Shown here: positions 45,043 to 55,879 of the stretch, one piece after another
Layout: each line of letters begins with the position of its first letter
How positions within the stretch are numbered: position 1 is the first letter of the stretch
Assembly (NCBI GenBank): GCA_963773655.1
Contig: CAVZBX010000001.1
Location: forward strand, 1,116,001 to 1,180,000
DNA: 64,000 nt
Direction: 5' to 3'
DNA from: DASSQJ01 sp963773655
Lineage (GTDB): Bacteria; Actinomycetota; Actinomycetes; Actinomycetales; Dermatophilaceae
Notes under the pieces: generated by a model
What the model was told of the DNA's origin: nothing
What the model saw: only the letters and a program-made list of their open reading frames with translations
The model's database searches: none
Program-made: the position numbers and the translations under genes

Positions 45043-46670
45043 GCGCACGCCGGGTCGCCACCGGCATCGCCGGGGCCGCGGGCCTCATCGCCGCCTTCAC
45101 CCTGCTCTCCCGGATCGCGGGGTTCGCGCGCTACCTCGTCTTCGCCGACTCGGTCCGCAGCGGCGGCGTCGGCACGATCTACCAGAGCGTCAACGCGCTG
45201 CCGAACGTCGTCTTCGAGGTGGCGGCCGGGGGCGTGCTCGCCGCGGCCGCCGTGCCCCTCATCGCCCACCGGATCGGCACCGGCGAGCGCGACCGGGCCG
45301 ACCGGACCGCCTCGGTGTTGCTCACCTGGGTGCTGGTCGTCCTGGTCCCCCTCGGCGGACTGCTCGCCCTCGTGGCCCGCCCCGTGTCCACCCTGCTCGT
45401 CACCGGGGACGACCCCGAGGCCCTGGACGTGGCCGTGCGCCTGCTGCGGATCTTTGCCGTGCAGGTGCCGCTCTACGGGGTGGGCATCATCCTCACCGCC
45501 CTGCTCCATGCCCACCGACGGTTCCTCGCCGCCGCCCTCGCCCCCTTCCTCTCCTCGGTCGTCGTGCTCGTCTCGTACCTCTGGTACGGGTCCATCACCC
45601 GGGGTGAGGTCGAGCCGGCCCTCGTGCCCGAGGAGGCGGTCACGGTGCTCGGCTGGGGCACCACGCTCGGTGTCGTCGTGCTCTCCCTGCCTCTCGTCGC
45701 CCCGGCGCTCGCCACCGGCTGGCGTTGGCGCCCGGGCCTGCGGCTACCGGCCGAGGACCGACGCCGGGTGGGGGCCCTCGCCGGTGCCGGCGTGCTCGCG
45801 CTCGCGGCGCAGCAGACCGCGGTCGTCGTCACGATGCGGCTGGCGAACTTCGCGGGCGGCGACGCCACCTTCACGGTCTACACCTACGTGCAGGCCGTGT
45901 ACCTCCTGCCCTACGCCGTGCTCGCGGTGCCGGTGGCGCAGAGCGCGTTCCCGAGCCTGGCCACCCGCACGGGCGCCGGCGAGGACGCCAGCGCCACGGT
46001 CTCGCGGGCGCTGCGGGCGGTCATCGCCCTCACCGGCGTGGCCGCAGGGGTGCTCATCGCCGCGGCCCCGGCCATCGGCGCCTTCTTCGGCATCCTCGAC
46101 GCCCGGCGGGGCGCCGACGGTGCCTCCCCCGAGGCCCTCGCCGCCATGCCGGCCGCCCTCACGGCGTATGCGCCGGGGCTCATCGGCTTCGGCGTCGTGG
46201 CGCTGCTGACGCGGGCGCTCTACGTCAGGGGCCGGCCCCTGGACGCGGGCACGGCCACCGCGCTCGGGTGGGTCGTGGCTGCCGTGCCGCCGCTGCTGTT
46301 CGTCGGCCGCGACGCCGGCCCGGCCGTGACACTGTGGGTGCTCGGGGTGTTCTCCGCGATCGGGATGAGCGTCGCCGGCGTCGGCCTGGTGCTGCTCGTC
46401 CGCCGCAGCTGGGGGCCGGCGGCCACGGCCGGCGCCGGGCGCACCCTCGGGGCGGTCGTCGTGGCCCTGGCGGCGGAGTGGGTCGTCGGTGACCTCGTGA
46501 CCCACGGGCGCAGCCTCGACACCCTGGCCGGCACCCTCCTGGTCGGGGTGGGCGCCGGCTTCGCGGCCCTGCTCACCGGTGTCGTCGTGCTCGGGCTGGG
46601 CGACCGCGGCATGATGCAGGAGGTCAGGGCCCGGGGCCGGGCGCGACGCAGCCGAGGAGGGAACGGATGA
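45039..46670 (+). CDS. murJ: MurJ/MviN-family lipid II flippase homologue
   Basis: 543-residue membrane protein with about 14 hydrophobic helices, beginning IAAFTLLSRIAGFARYLVFAD, the arginine-containing first-helix pattern of MurJ, and with NALPNVVFEVAAGGVLAAAAVPLI in helix 2. MurJ moves peptidoglycan lipid II outward. Actinobacteria often have two MviN-type proteins, so this could be the second, non-essential type. The basic tail ends four bases into the next gene. Confidence 0.85.
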   Translation: MSARRVATGIAGAAGLIAAFTLLSRIAGFARYLVFADSVRSGGVGTIYQSVNALPNVVFEVAAGGVLAAAAVPLIAHRIGTGERDRADRTASVLLTWVLVVLVPLGGLLALVARPVSTLLVTGDDPEALDVAVRLLRIFAVQVPLYGVGIILTALLHAHRRFLAAALAPFLSSVVVLVSYLWYGSITRGEVEPALVPEEAVTVLGWGTTLGVVVLSLPLVAPALATGWRWRPGLRLPAEDRRRVGALAGAGVLALAAQQTAVVVTMRLANFAGGDATFTVYTYVQAVYLLPYAVLAVPVAQSAFPSLATRTGAGEDASATVSRALRAVIALTGVAAGVLIAAAPAIGAFFGILDARRGADGASPEALAAMPAALTAYAPGLIGFGVVALLTRALYVRGRPLDAGTATALGWVVAAVPPLLFVGRDAGPAVTLWVLGVFSAIGMSVAGVGLVLLVRRSWGPAATAGAGRTLGAVVVALAAEWVVGDLVTHGRSLDTLAGTLLVGVGAGFAALLTGVVVLGLGDRGMMQEVRARGRARRSRGGNG

Positions 46671-47779
46671 GGGTGCTCGTCACGCTCGGGACGAGCGCGG
46701 GCGGGGTCGGACGCCACGTCGAGGGGCTGGTGCGCGGGCTCGCCGGCCGGGGGCACACCGTCGTCGTGGCCTGTCCGGACGCGGTCACGCAGCGGTTCGC
46801 CCTGGACCAGGCCGCCTCCTCGGTGGTGCCCGTGGGCATCGCCGAGCGGCCGAGCCCCGTGGACGACGCCGCCGCCGTCCGCGCGCTGCGCCACCTGGCC
46901 CGCGGCGCGGACGTCGTCCACGCCCACGGCCTGCGGGCCGCGGCCCTGGTGGCGCTGGCGGCGACGGGGCTGCCCGTCCCGGTGATCGCGACCCTGCACA
47001 ACGCCGCCCCGGCCGGCGTGGTGGGCCGGGCCGTGTACGCCGCCCTCGAGCGCCTCGTCGCCGGCCGCTGCGACGTCGTGCTCGGGGTGTCCACGGACCT
47101 CGTCGAGCGGATGGACCGCCTCGGCGCCCGCCGCTGCGCGCTCGCGGTCGTCGCGGCGCCGCGTCCGCGTGCGGCCGTTCGCGACCGCCACGCCGTGCAC
47201 GCGGACCTCGGGATCGACGCGCGGACCGCGCTCGTCGTCGTCGTGGCGCGCCTCGCCCCGCAGAAGGGGCTCGACCTGCTCCTCGACGCTCTCGCCGGGC
47301 TCTCCGACCTCGACCTGCTCGCCGTGGTCGCCGGCGACGGGCCGTTGCGGGCGCCTCTCCAGCGCCGCATCGACGCCGAAGCCCTCCCGGTGCGGCTGCT
47401 CGGAGCCCGTGACGACGTCCCCGACCTGCTCGGTGCCGCCGACGTCGTCGTCTCCAGCGCCCGCTGGGAGGGCCAGCCGGTGGGGCTCCAGGAGGCACTC
47501 CTCGCCGGCGCGGCGGTGGTCGCGACCGATGTCGGCGGCACCGCCGCGGTGGTCGGCGACGCCGCGCTGCTCGTCCCGCCGGGTGACGTGACCGCCCTCT
47601 GCCGAGCGGTCCGGGAGGTCCTCACCCTGGGACCGGTGCGCGACGAGCTGCGCTCCCGGGCGGTCGAGCGGGCGGCCGAGCTGCCGACCGAGTCCGACGC
47701 CGTCGACGCCGCCCTCCGCGTGTACAGCGACGTCACCGCCGGTGCCGGTCGGCCCGCACGGCCGCGGTCCGAGGGCTGA
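46667..47779 (+). CDS. Family 4 (GT-B) glycosyltransferase
   Basis: 370 residues with two Rossmann-like domains. N-domain: LGTSAGGVGRHVEGLVRGLAGRGH, acceptor site region, DVVHAHGLRAAALV. C-domain: VARLAPQKGLDLLLDAL, VVAGDGPLRAPL and the nucleotide-sugar EX7E region with ARWEGQPVGLQEALLAGAAVVATDVGG. All conserved residues of a retaining GT4 enzyme are there. Donor and acceptor unknown; the envelope cluster suggests a cell-surface polymer. Cytosolic or membrane-associated. Confidence 0.86.
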   Translation: MRVLVTLGTSAGGVGRHVEGLVRGLAGRGHTVVVACPDAVTQRFALDQAASSVVPVGIAERPSPVDDAAAVRALRHLARGADVVHAHGLRAAALVALAATGLPVPVIATLHNAAPAGVVGRAVYAALERLVAGRCDVVLGVSTDLVERMDRLGARRCALAVVAAPRPRAAVRDRHAVHADLGIDARTALVVVVARLAPQKGLDLLLDALAGLSDLDLLAVVAGDGPLRAPLQRRIDAEALPVRLLGARDDVPDLLGAADVVVSSARWEGQPVGLQEALLAGAAVVATDVGGTAAVVGDAALLVPPGDVTALCRAVREVLTLGPVRDELRSRAVERAAELPTESDAVDAALRVYSDVTAGAGRPARPRSEG

Positions 47780-47831
47780 GAACGACACCGCACCCGGGTG
47801 CGTCGTCGTCGGCGACCTCGCCCGGATGACG

Positions 47832-47837
47832 TATCGT
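47832..47837 (+). promoter_or_regulatory. -10 box of pyrG
   Basis: TATCGT lies eight bases before GTG 47846, predicting a leaderless or near-leaderless pyrG transcript. Confidence 0.5.
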
Positions 47838-47845
47838 TGAAGCCC

Positions 47846-49550
<1,705 letters not shown>

Positions 49551-49558
<8 letters not shown>

Positions 49559-50189
49559 GCCGCTGCGCGACCGGCTCGAACGCCGGCCCGTGCTCTCCAG
49601 CGAGCTCGTCTTCGAGGGCCGCGTCTGGGACGTGCGCAGCGAACGGGTCGACCTCGGTGAGGGTGGGGTGGTCACGCGCGACTTCGTCGACCACACCGGC
49701 GCCGTCGCGGTGCTCGCGCTCGACGAGGCGGAGCGAGCCGTGCTCGTCCAGCAGTACCGGCATCCTGTCGGCGCGTTCGAGTGGGAGCTGCCGGCCGGCC
49801 TGCTCGATGTCGACGGCGAGCCCGCGCACGTCACCGCCGCGCGCGAGCTGCACGAGGAGGCCGACCTCGTCGCGGGGAAGTGGCACGTGCTCCTCGACCA
49901 CTACTCGAGCCCCGGCGGGTCGAGCGAGGCGCTGCGCGTGTTCCTCGCGCGTGACCTCGAGGCGGTGCCCCACCAGGAGCGGCACCAGCGTGAGGGCGAG
50001 GAGCTCGGGATGCCGGTGCGCCGGGTGCCGCTCGACGAGCTCGTCGAAACCGTCCTCGCCGGTGACGTGCACAACGTCACCCTCATGGTCGCCGTGCTGG
50101 CGGCGTGCCGGCTGCGTGGACGCGGCTGGGACGGCCTGCGCCCGGTGGACTCGCCCTGGCCCACGCGACCCCCGGGGCGCACCGTGTGA
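49551..50189 (+). CDS. Nudix hydrolase, ADP-ribose pyrophosphatase-like
   Basis: 212 residues. The Nudix box reads GLLDVDGEPAHVTAARELHEEADL, matching GX5EX7REUXEEXGU except for Ala in place of the late Gly. The N-terminal strand LVFEGRVWDVRSERVDL and VLVQQYRHPVGAFEWELPAG are typical of the ADP-ribose pyrophosphatase subgroup. ATG 49551 overlaps pyrG; GTG 49533 would add six residues. Common neighbour of pyrG in actinobacteria. Confidence 0.88.
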
Positions 50190-50218
50190 GCCCTCCGTGG
50201 AGGGGGTACCACCGAGGT

Positions 50219-50743
50219 GTGACCGTGAGCGATACGTGGGAGACTGGGGAGGTGGCCCACACGTTCGGTGGAGTCCGAGGTTCGACCGCCTGGCTGAAGG
50301 TCTCGGGCGAGTCGGACGAGGCGCTGCGCGGGGACGCGCTCTGTCCCTGCGGCGGCTGGCGGCCCGGTGCCACCTTCGACGAGTGCTGTGGGCCGCTGCT
50401 CAGCGGCTCCCGGATGGCCACGACGGCCGTCGAGCTGATGCGGTCCCGCTTCACCGCGTACGCGCTCGCGGACGGTGATCATCTCTTCCGTACCTGGCAC
50501 CCCTCGACCCGCCCCGACCACGTCGACACCGACCCCTGGGTCCACTGGGTCGAGCTGAGCATCGTCGACACCGAGGCCGGGGGGGCGGACGACGAGACCG
50601 GCGTGGTCGAGTTCCGCGCCCGCTGGGCCGCCGGCGAGGGCTCCACCCGGCAACGCGGTGAGCTCCACGAGCGCAGCCGTTTCGCCCGCCGTGCCGGCCG
50701 GTGGTTCTACGTCGACGGCCGGCCCGGCGTCACTGGTAGCTGA
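50219..50743 (+). CDS. YchJ-like (UPF0225) SEC-C-type protein
   Basis: About 174 residues. The Zn-binding-like segment is LCPCGGWRPGATFDECCGPLLSG, followed by ELMRSRFTAYALADGDHLFRTWHPSTRP and a strand ending with RRAGRWFYVDG, the full YchJ pattern. YchJ proteins are widespread with no known activity. The start is uncertain: GTG 50219 adds about 35 residues before the first cysteine motif, and GTG 50252 is an alternative. It ends 14 bp inside the convergent lipoprotein gene. Confidence 0.8.
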   Translation: MTVSDTWETGEVAHTFGGVRGSTAWLKVSGESDEALRGDALCPCGGWRPGATFDECCGPLLSGSRMATTAVELMRSRFTAYALADGDHLFRTWHPSTRPDHVDTDPWVHWVELSIVDTEAGGADDETGVVEFRARWAAGEGSTRQRGELHERSRFARRAGRWFYVDGRPGVTGS

Positions 50744-52289
50744 CGAAGTAGGGCATCGGGTCCACCTGGGCGAGGGTCTGGGCCGGTGTGAGCATCGGCT
50801 GGTCCTCGTCCTCGAAGTTCTTCCAGCCGAGCCAGACCCCGTCCGGCAGGTCGCGGCGCAGTGCCGTCCAGGTTCCCTGCTTCGCCGGCTGGGTGCCCTG
50901 GCCGTCGGCGTGCAGCAGCCACTGGATCTCGTCGAGGCCGGTGTCGAGGCGCTCGCGGCCCCGGATCATCGAGAGGTTGAACTGGTGCAGGGTCAGCACC
51001 TTCGGCGGCAGGTCGTGGTCCCGGACCAGCCGGGCCAGCCAGGCCCCCACCGCGTTGACCTCGTCGATGCCGACCGACCCGATCTGCCGCAGGTGCACCT
51101 CTCCCGGACGCAACCGCCACTCGGGGTCGAGCGCCAGGCCGACGAGGGGCCGCCGGAGGAGCTCCTCGTACGCCGTGGCCTGGGTGAGGAAGTCGGTCCG
51201 TCCCGGCTGGAGGTCCAGGACGGTGTACACCCCCGCGGCCTCGGCGGCGTCGATCCACGGCTCGAGCACCCCGGGCGCCGTCCGGCGTGAGTACTGGCCG
51301 TCGGCGCCCGCCGACCCCGAGGCGACGGTGGCGATCAGCTCGAAGGCCGGGGTGAACGGCTCGCCGCTGAGGTCGGCGTACCGGGCGGCGAGGGCCTCGA
51401 CCCGGGCGACGGCCTGGTCCGGGGGCTGCTCACCGAGCATCCCGAGGTCGGCGGTCTGGGGATGCCCGTAGAGGGCCACCATGCGCCGCTCCGGGAAGGG
51501 GAGGAAGCCACCACCCGGCAGCTCCTCGGCGACGCGGACGGTGCGGACCCGCTGGGCGAAGTGCTCGGCGGGCCCGAGGCCGGTGGTCACCCCCAGCACG
51601 AGGGCGTCGGCGGCTGCACGCAGGTCCGTGCGGGCGGCGACGGCCAGACGGACGTCGGCCACCGAGGCGGCCACTCTCCTGGCGCCGACGGCGTCGAGCG
51701 TGGCCTCGAGCGCCGGGTCCGCGCCGCGACCCTGCCGCGCCAGGGCCACGACGCGACCCGTGGGCGGGGAGAGCGGGAGCCCCGGCACCTCGGGCGTGCC
51801 CTGCGCGGGCGCGTCGAGCACGTCGCGGTCCCCGAGGTCGTCCGGGACGGCACCCGTGGTGGGCGCTCCCGTCGCGCTCGCCGACGGAGCGGGCACCGGC
51901 ACGCGCACGACCGTGCGGGTGCCGAGACGGTCGAGCTCGGCGGCGGTCTCCGGACCCCAGACGAGCAGCGGCACACCGAGCGCGGTGGCCACCGCCGTGC
52001 CGGCAGCCAGCGCCTCCGGGGCGGTGACCACGGCCGCGGTGGCCCGTTCGAGCAGGGCCCGGGAGCCGGCCACGCTGGCCTCGGTGGCGTGGTCGAGCAG
52101 GGCCGCGGGCGTGTCCTCGCGGAGCACGAGCTCGTGCAGCTCGGGCGAGGCGGTGCCGCCACCGTCCGGCGAGCCCTCCTGCGGGTCGGGCGTGAGCGAG
52201 CAGGCGGCCAGACCCGTGCCCGATGCCGCGGCGACGACGGCTGCGGCGGCGGTGCGCAGCGCGGTGCGGCGGGGGACGGGGGTGCTCAC
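50730..52289 (-). CDS. Secreted lipoprotein with probable cell-wall-binding and TIM-barrel-like parts
   Basis: 519 residues. N-terminus PRRTALRTAAAAVVAAASGTG leads to lipobox LAACS, with an RR pair that may suit Tat export. Residues about 65-200 resemble the cell-wall-binding repeat 2 pattern (AATAAVVTAPEALAAGTAVATALGVPLLVWG). The C-terminal half has the strand/helix rhythm of a glycosidase-like barrel, with LVGLALDPEWRLRPGE and KVLTLHQFNLSMI, and acidic residues at strand ends, but I cannot name a family. GTG start with GGAGGA upstream. Function unknown; outer-face location is well supported. Confidence 0.75.
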   Translation of the reverse strand: MSTPVPRRTALRTAAAAVVAAASGTGLAACSLTPDPQEGSPDGGGTASPELHELVLREDTPAALLDHATEASVAGSRALLERATAAVVTAPEALAAGTAVATALGVPLLVWGPETAAELDRLGTRTVVRVPVPAPSASATGAPTTGAVPDDLGDRDVLDAPAQGTPEVPGLPLSPPTGRVVALARQGRGADPALEATLDAVGARRVAASVADVRLAVAARTDLRAAADALVLGVTTGLGPAEHFAQRVRTVRVAEELPGGGFLPFPERRMVALYGHPQTADLGMLGEQPPDQAVARVEALAARYADLSGEPFTPAFELIATVASGSAGADGQYSRRTAPGVLEPWIDAAEAAGVYTVLDLQPGRTDFLTQATAYEELLRRPLVGLALDPEWRLRPGEVHLRQIGSVGIDEVNAVGAWLARLVRDHDLPPKVLTLHQFNLSMIRGRERLDTGLDEIQWLLHADGQGTQPAKQGTWTALRRDLPDGVWLGWKNFEDEDQPMLTPAQTLAQVDPMPYFVSYQ

Positions 52290-52424
52290 GGGTCCTCCGG
52301 TCGGCTGGTGGGCGTGCTCGAGTGCGTGCTGACGGGGCGGGACGACGGCCCCCACCAGCGATTCTGCACGAGGCGGGTGAACCGTGGTACCCGCGGTGCG
52401 GGCCGGCCGTGGTACGACGGGGGC

Positions 52425-53150
52425 ATGCACCTGGAGAACATCGCGCTCGACGCCGGGAACCCGCGCCGGCTGGGCCGGTTCTGGGAGGAGCTCCTCTCCG
52501 GCGAGCGGCTCACCGACGGCGACGACCTCGTCGAGGTCAGGCTGGCCCTGCCGGACGGCCCCTTCCTCGACCTGTGCCTACCCCGCGTGCCCGAGCCGGT
52601 GCCGCCGCGCCCCCGGCTGCACCTCGACCTCAGCGGGGGCCCGCGCCAGGGCGAGGTGGTGGCGCACGCCCTCGCGCTCGGGGCACGCCACCTCGACATC
52701 GGGCAGGGCGACGTGCCATGGGTGGTGCTCGCCGACCCGGAGGGCAACCCCTTCTGCGTCATGGAGGACCGGCCCGAGTACCGGGAGACGGGGGCGGTGG
52801 CGGCGCTGCCGCTCGACAGCGCCGACCCGGGGCGCGACGCCGCCTTCTGGTCGGTCGCGAGCGGCTGGGTGCCGGTCCCCGCTGCCGTGCCCGCGGCCCT
52901 GCAGCACCCCAGCGGCCGCGGGCCGGTGCTCGAGCTGTGCCCCGAGGCGCGACCCAAGGAGAGGGAGGTGAAGAACCGGCTGCACCTGGACGCCCGCTGC
53001 GACGCCGGGGAGTCCCTCGACGACGCGGTGGCGAGCCTGCTCGACCGCGGCGGCCGGCGGCTCGACCACGACTGGGGCGACCTTCCCTGGCAGGTGCTGC
53101 TCGACCCCTCCGGCAACGAGGTGTGCGTGCTGCCCGCCCACGACGCCTGA
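52425..53150 (+). CDS. Two-domain VOC/glyoxalase-like protein
   Basis: 241 residues in two homologous halves. First half: LENIALDAGNPRRLGRFWEELLS and LADPEGNPFCVM; second half: LPLDSADPGRDAAFWSVASG, RLHLDARCDAGES and LLDPSGNEVCVLP. This is the Glyoxalase_6-type VOC fold, where paired modules form a metal or ligand site. His in RLHLD is the best metal ligand candidate. Substrate unknown. Divergent from the lipoprotein gene across about 135 bp with no strong promoter. Confidence 0.83.
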   Translation: MHLENIALDAGNPRRLGRFWEELLSGERLTDGDDLVEVRLALPDGPFLDLCLPRVPEPVPPRPRLHLDLSGGPRQGEVVAHALALGARHLDIGQGDVPWVVLADPEGNPFCVMEDRPEYRETGAVAALPLDSADPGRDAAFWSVASGWVPVPAAVPAALQHPSGRGPVLELCPEARPKEREVKNRLHLDARCDAGESLDDAVASLLDRGGRRLDHDWGDLPWQVLLDPSGNEVCVLPAHDA

Positions 53151-53162
53151 GGGTCGCGGGGG

Positions 53163-54764
53163 TCAGCGCTCCCGGCGCCGGAACAGCCCGGAGAGGCCGC
53201 GCCGCTCGCGAGGGGCGGGCTCCGACCCCTCCGCCGGTGGGTGGTCGCCCGGCTCGCCCGGCGGAACCGCCGCACCCACGAACGTCTCCTTGAGCTCGAC
53301 GAGTGCGGAGCGGTTGGCACCGGGTACCCGGTCGGCCGCGCGCGCCGGCAGGTGCACCACGTGCGCCGGGTCGACCGCCTCGTCGATCACCGCGAGGGTG
53401 GCGGCGTCGAGGCCGAACAGGTGCGGCTCGACCCTCACCTCGGTGCCGTCGCTGCCGGTGAGCCAACGCCCTCCGTCGCCGTAGCGCTGGAGGAGCGCCA
53501 CGTCGTCGTAGCGCACGGAGGCCCGCCGGAAGCCGGAGTGGCGGGTGACGCCCGAGTCGCCGAGGACGAGCACCTCGTCGCTGCCGTCGACGGCGAGGTG
53601 CTCGGGTCCCTCGACCGCCCACGTCGACCCCGAGGGGACGGCGGCGTAGCCCGCCCAGTCCAGGCCGGGGTCCGGGGCACGCACCAGCGCCGAGCGGTGC
53701 AGCGACTCCGCGACCTCCCGGACGTCCTCGGCGCTGACCTGGGCGAGGGCGTGGGCCGGGTCGGGGCGTCGTGCCGGGTTCTCGCCGAGGAGGGCCCCGA
53801 CGGCGAGCCGCGGCAGGGCCACGAGGCCGGCGTCCTCGTCGTCGAGCCGGTCGAGGAGGTCCTCGCGGGCCTCGTGGAGCTCCTCCTCGGCCGTCGTGCC
53901 CCAGCAGAGCGCCGCCACCGCGTCGACGACCGCCCCCACGAGCGCAGGCGCGACCTCGGGCCGTCCCCGCACGAGGAGGGTGAGCACCTGGTGCTCGAGG
54001 TCGCGGGGCGCGCAGGCGGACGTGACCTCGTCGGCGAGGGCCTCGCGCTCGACGACGTCGCGTCGCACCGCCCGCTCGAGCAGCCGGGCGGCGAGGTCGG
54101 CCGCCGGGGTGCGGGGGAGCACGGCGGTCAGCTCGACCTCCCCGGACCCCGGGTCCAGGTACCAGGCCGGGGTCCGCGCCAGCACGCTGGGCATCGGCGG
54201 TGCGTCGACGAGCTGGCCGTCGGGCAGCTCGAGGTGGAGGTCGCGGGGCAGGCGCGGGCCGACGACCCAGAGCACGGCGTTCCCCCGGGTGAAGGCCACC
54301 GCCGCCCAGGTCTGGACGTCGACCTCACCGAGCCCCGGCAGGCCGAGCTCGGGGTAGGACTCCAGCCCGTGCGCCTGGGCGCCGTGCCGGACCGCGGCGC
54401 TGCGGCACGCCGACCGGTCGGTCGCGACGTCCTCGAGCTCCATCCCCTCCCGAACCGCAGCCAGCAGGTGGGTCGGGGGCTCGCGCAGGCCGGCGCAGAC
54501 GGCGCCCAGCACACGCGCCACCTCCTCGGCGGTGCCGGAGGCGACGAACTCGGTGTGCACGACCCCCGTCGAGCCGTGCTCGTGGACCCGGCCGCCGGAG
54601 ACCTCGTGCAGGGCGAGGTGCTGCACCAGGTGGGTCAGGCCGCGTACCGCGAGGGACTCGTCGGCCTGGCCGACCCGGAAGACCAGGCCGGCCCGGGTCT
54701 CGGGAGCGTCCTGCTCGACGAAGAGGGTGTAGACCCCGTCGGTCGTGGTCTCGGCGAGGTTCAC
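53163..54764 (-). CDS. M16-like peptidase homologue with a degenerate zinc motif
   Basis: 533 residues with the general form of an M16 half: an N-terminal EQDAPETRAGLVFRVGQADES strand pair, then RGLTHLVQHLALHE at the place of the inverted zinc motif. HXXEH appears here as HLVQH, with Gln48 in place of the base Glu, so proteolysis is unlikely. The C-terminal 80 residues are Pro/Glu/Arg-rich. GTG start overlaps the TPR-like gene's stop. A binding or scaffold role is inferred; family assignment is moderate. Confidence 0.65.
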   Translation of the reverse strand: MNLAETTTDGVYTLFVEQDAPETRAGLVFRVGQADESLAVRGLTHLVQHLALHEVSGGRVHEHGSTGVVHTEFVASGTAEEVARVLGAVCAGLREPPTHLLAAVREGMELEDVATDRSACRSAAVRHGAQAHGLESYPELGLPGLGEVDVQTWAAVAFTRGNAVLWVVGPRLPRDLHLELPDGQLVDAPPMPSVLARTPAWYLDPGSGEVELTAVLPRTPAADLAARLLERAVRRDVVEREALADEVTSACAPRDLEHQVLTLLVRGRPEVAPALVGAVVDAVAALCWGTTAEEELHEAREDLLDRLDDEDAGLVALPRLAVGALLGENPARRPDPAHALAQVSAEDVREVAESLHRSALVRAPDPGLDWAGYAAVPSGSTWAVEGPEHLAVDGSDEVLVLGDSGVTRHSGFRRASVRYDDVALLQRYGDGGRWLTGSDGTEVRVEPHLFGLDAATLAVIDEAVDPAHVVHLPARAADRVPGANRSALVELKETFVGAAVPPGEPGDHPPAEGSEPAPRERRGLSGLFRRRER

Positions 54765-55699
54765 GGCTGCTCGGCCTCCTCCGGCTCGTCGGCGGGCACC
54801 AGCGCCTCCGCACGCAACGACTCCAGCCGACCGTGGTGCTGCCGTGCGGCCTCCCAGGGGCCGGGGTCGACGAGGTCGCCGAGGGCACGGAAGTGGGTCA
54901 CCGCCCGGGCGCGGCTCCCGGCGAGCCCGAGCGCCACCGCGAGCTCGGTGCGCGGGCGCACGGTGGCGACCGAGTCCGTGACCGGCGCGGAGAGCCAGCG
55001 GTCGGACGCGGTCTCGGCCTCACCGACCACCTCGGGCCGCGCGAGGTAGTAGAGGTTGCCGCCGCCGGACTCCTCGGACCACCGCCCCAGGTGCGCGGCC
55101 ACGACGAGGGTGCCGGACGGGCTCCCGGGGGGCGCCTCGGCCGCCGCGCGGCGGGCGAAGGCGAGCGCCTCGTCCCAGCTGCCGCCGTGCCGCGGCCCGA
55201 GGCCGTCGAGCATCCAGCGCTGGCCGGCCACGTGGCCCGGCCGGGCCTCGACGAGGCGCCCGTACCGGCGACGGGTCTCGACCGAGCCGAGGCCCAGCAG
55301 CCTCGAGGTCGCCAGGCGCAGCGTCCACGGGTGGGGGTCGGTGGGGTCCTCGGCGCACATCCGAAGCAGCCAGTGCTCGGCCTCGCGGACCCGCGCCGCC
55401 GGGTCGTCCCCGAGGTCGCCGCCCTCGATCGCGGCCACGACGCGATGGGCCCAGAGCGTGCGCGCCTCCCGGTCCTCGGGGTCCTCGTGCAGGTGCCGCG
55501 CGAGCGCGTCGTCCAGACCGTCGTCGCGGACGACGACCGCGCTGAGCTCGGCGTGGGCGTCGGGGTCGCTGTCGCGCAGCGCACTGAGCGCCGCGAGCAC
55601 GGTGCCGAGGTCGCCCGAGGCGGCGGCCGCGCGAAGGTCCGCGACCTCGGGGTAGCGAGTGGCAGGGTCCGTGACGACGGGAGGGACGGCGGTCGTCAT
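54761..55699 (-). CDS. Helical-repeat (TPR-like) protein coupled to the M16-like gene
   Basis: 312 residues, no signal peptide or membrane helix. Helix pairs with Ala/Arg/Trp pattern, for instance DPHPWTLRLATSRLLGLGSVETRRRYGRLVEARPG and WDEALAFARRAAAEAPPG, suggest a superhelix. No catalytic motif. It starts at ATG 55699 opposite the aspS promoter and overlaps the next gene by four bases, so the two products are probably partners. I do not recognise a named family. Confidence 0.7.
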   Translation of the reverse strand: MTTAVPPVVTDPATRYPEVADLRAAAASGDLGTVLAALSALRDSDPDAHAELSAVVVRDDGLDDALARHLHEDPEDREARTLWAHRVVAAIEGGDLGDDPAARVREAEHWLLRMCAEDPTDPHPWTLRLATSRLLGLGSVETRRRYGRLVEARPGHVAGQRWMLDGLGPRHGGSWDEALAFARRAAAEAPPGSPSGTLVVAAHLGRWSEESGGGNLYYLARPEVVGEAETASDRWLSAPVTDSVATVRPRTELAVALGLAGSRARAVTHFRALGDLVDPGPWEAARQHHGRLESLRAEALVPADEPEEAEQP

Positions 55700-55787
55700 G
55701 GCGACGATGCTAGGGGTGCGGCCGCCGTCGGCGTGGGCGAACCGCCGTCCCGGGCAAACCGGGTGGGGAGCAGCGGGCGGCGGTCCG

Positions 55788-55879
55788 TAGGATGGGGCAC
55801 CGACCGCGGGGCCCGGCGGCCGACGCAGCGGCCCGGCTCCCGGCCGCCACCACATCCCCGACCCGAAGGACGCCCTCCC
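55788..55879 (+). promoter_or_regulatory. aspS promoter and structured leader
   Basis: TAGGAT (55788-55793) starts a leader of about 80 nt. GGCGGCCG (55815-55822) pairs with CGGCCGCC (55841-55848) as a perfect 8-bp stem. AAGGA stands about nine bases before the GTG. A role for the hairpin in control is possible, not shown. Confidence 0.5.
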
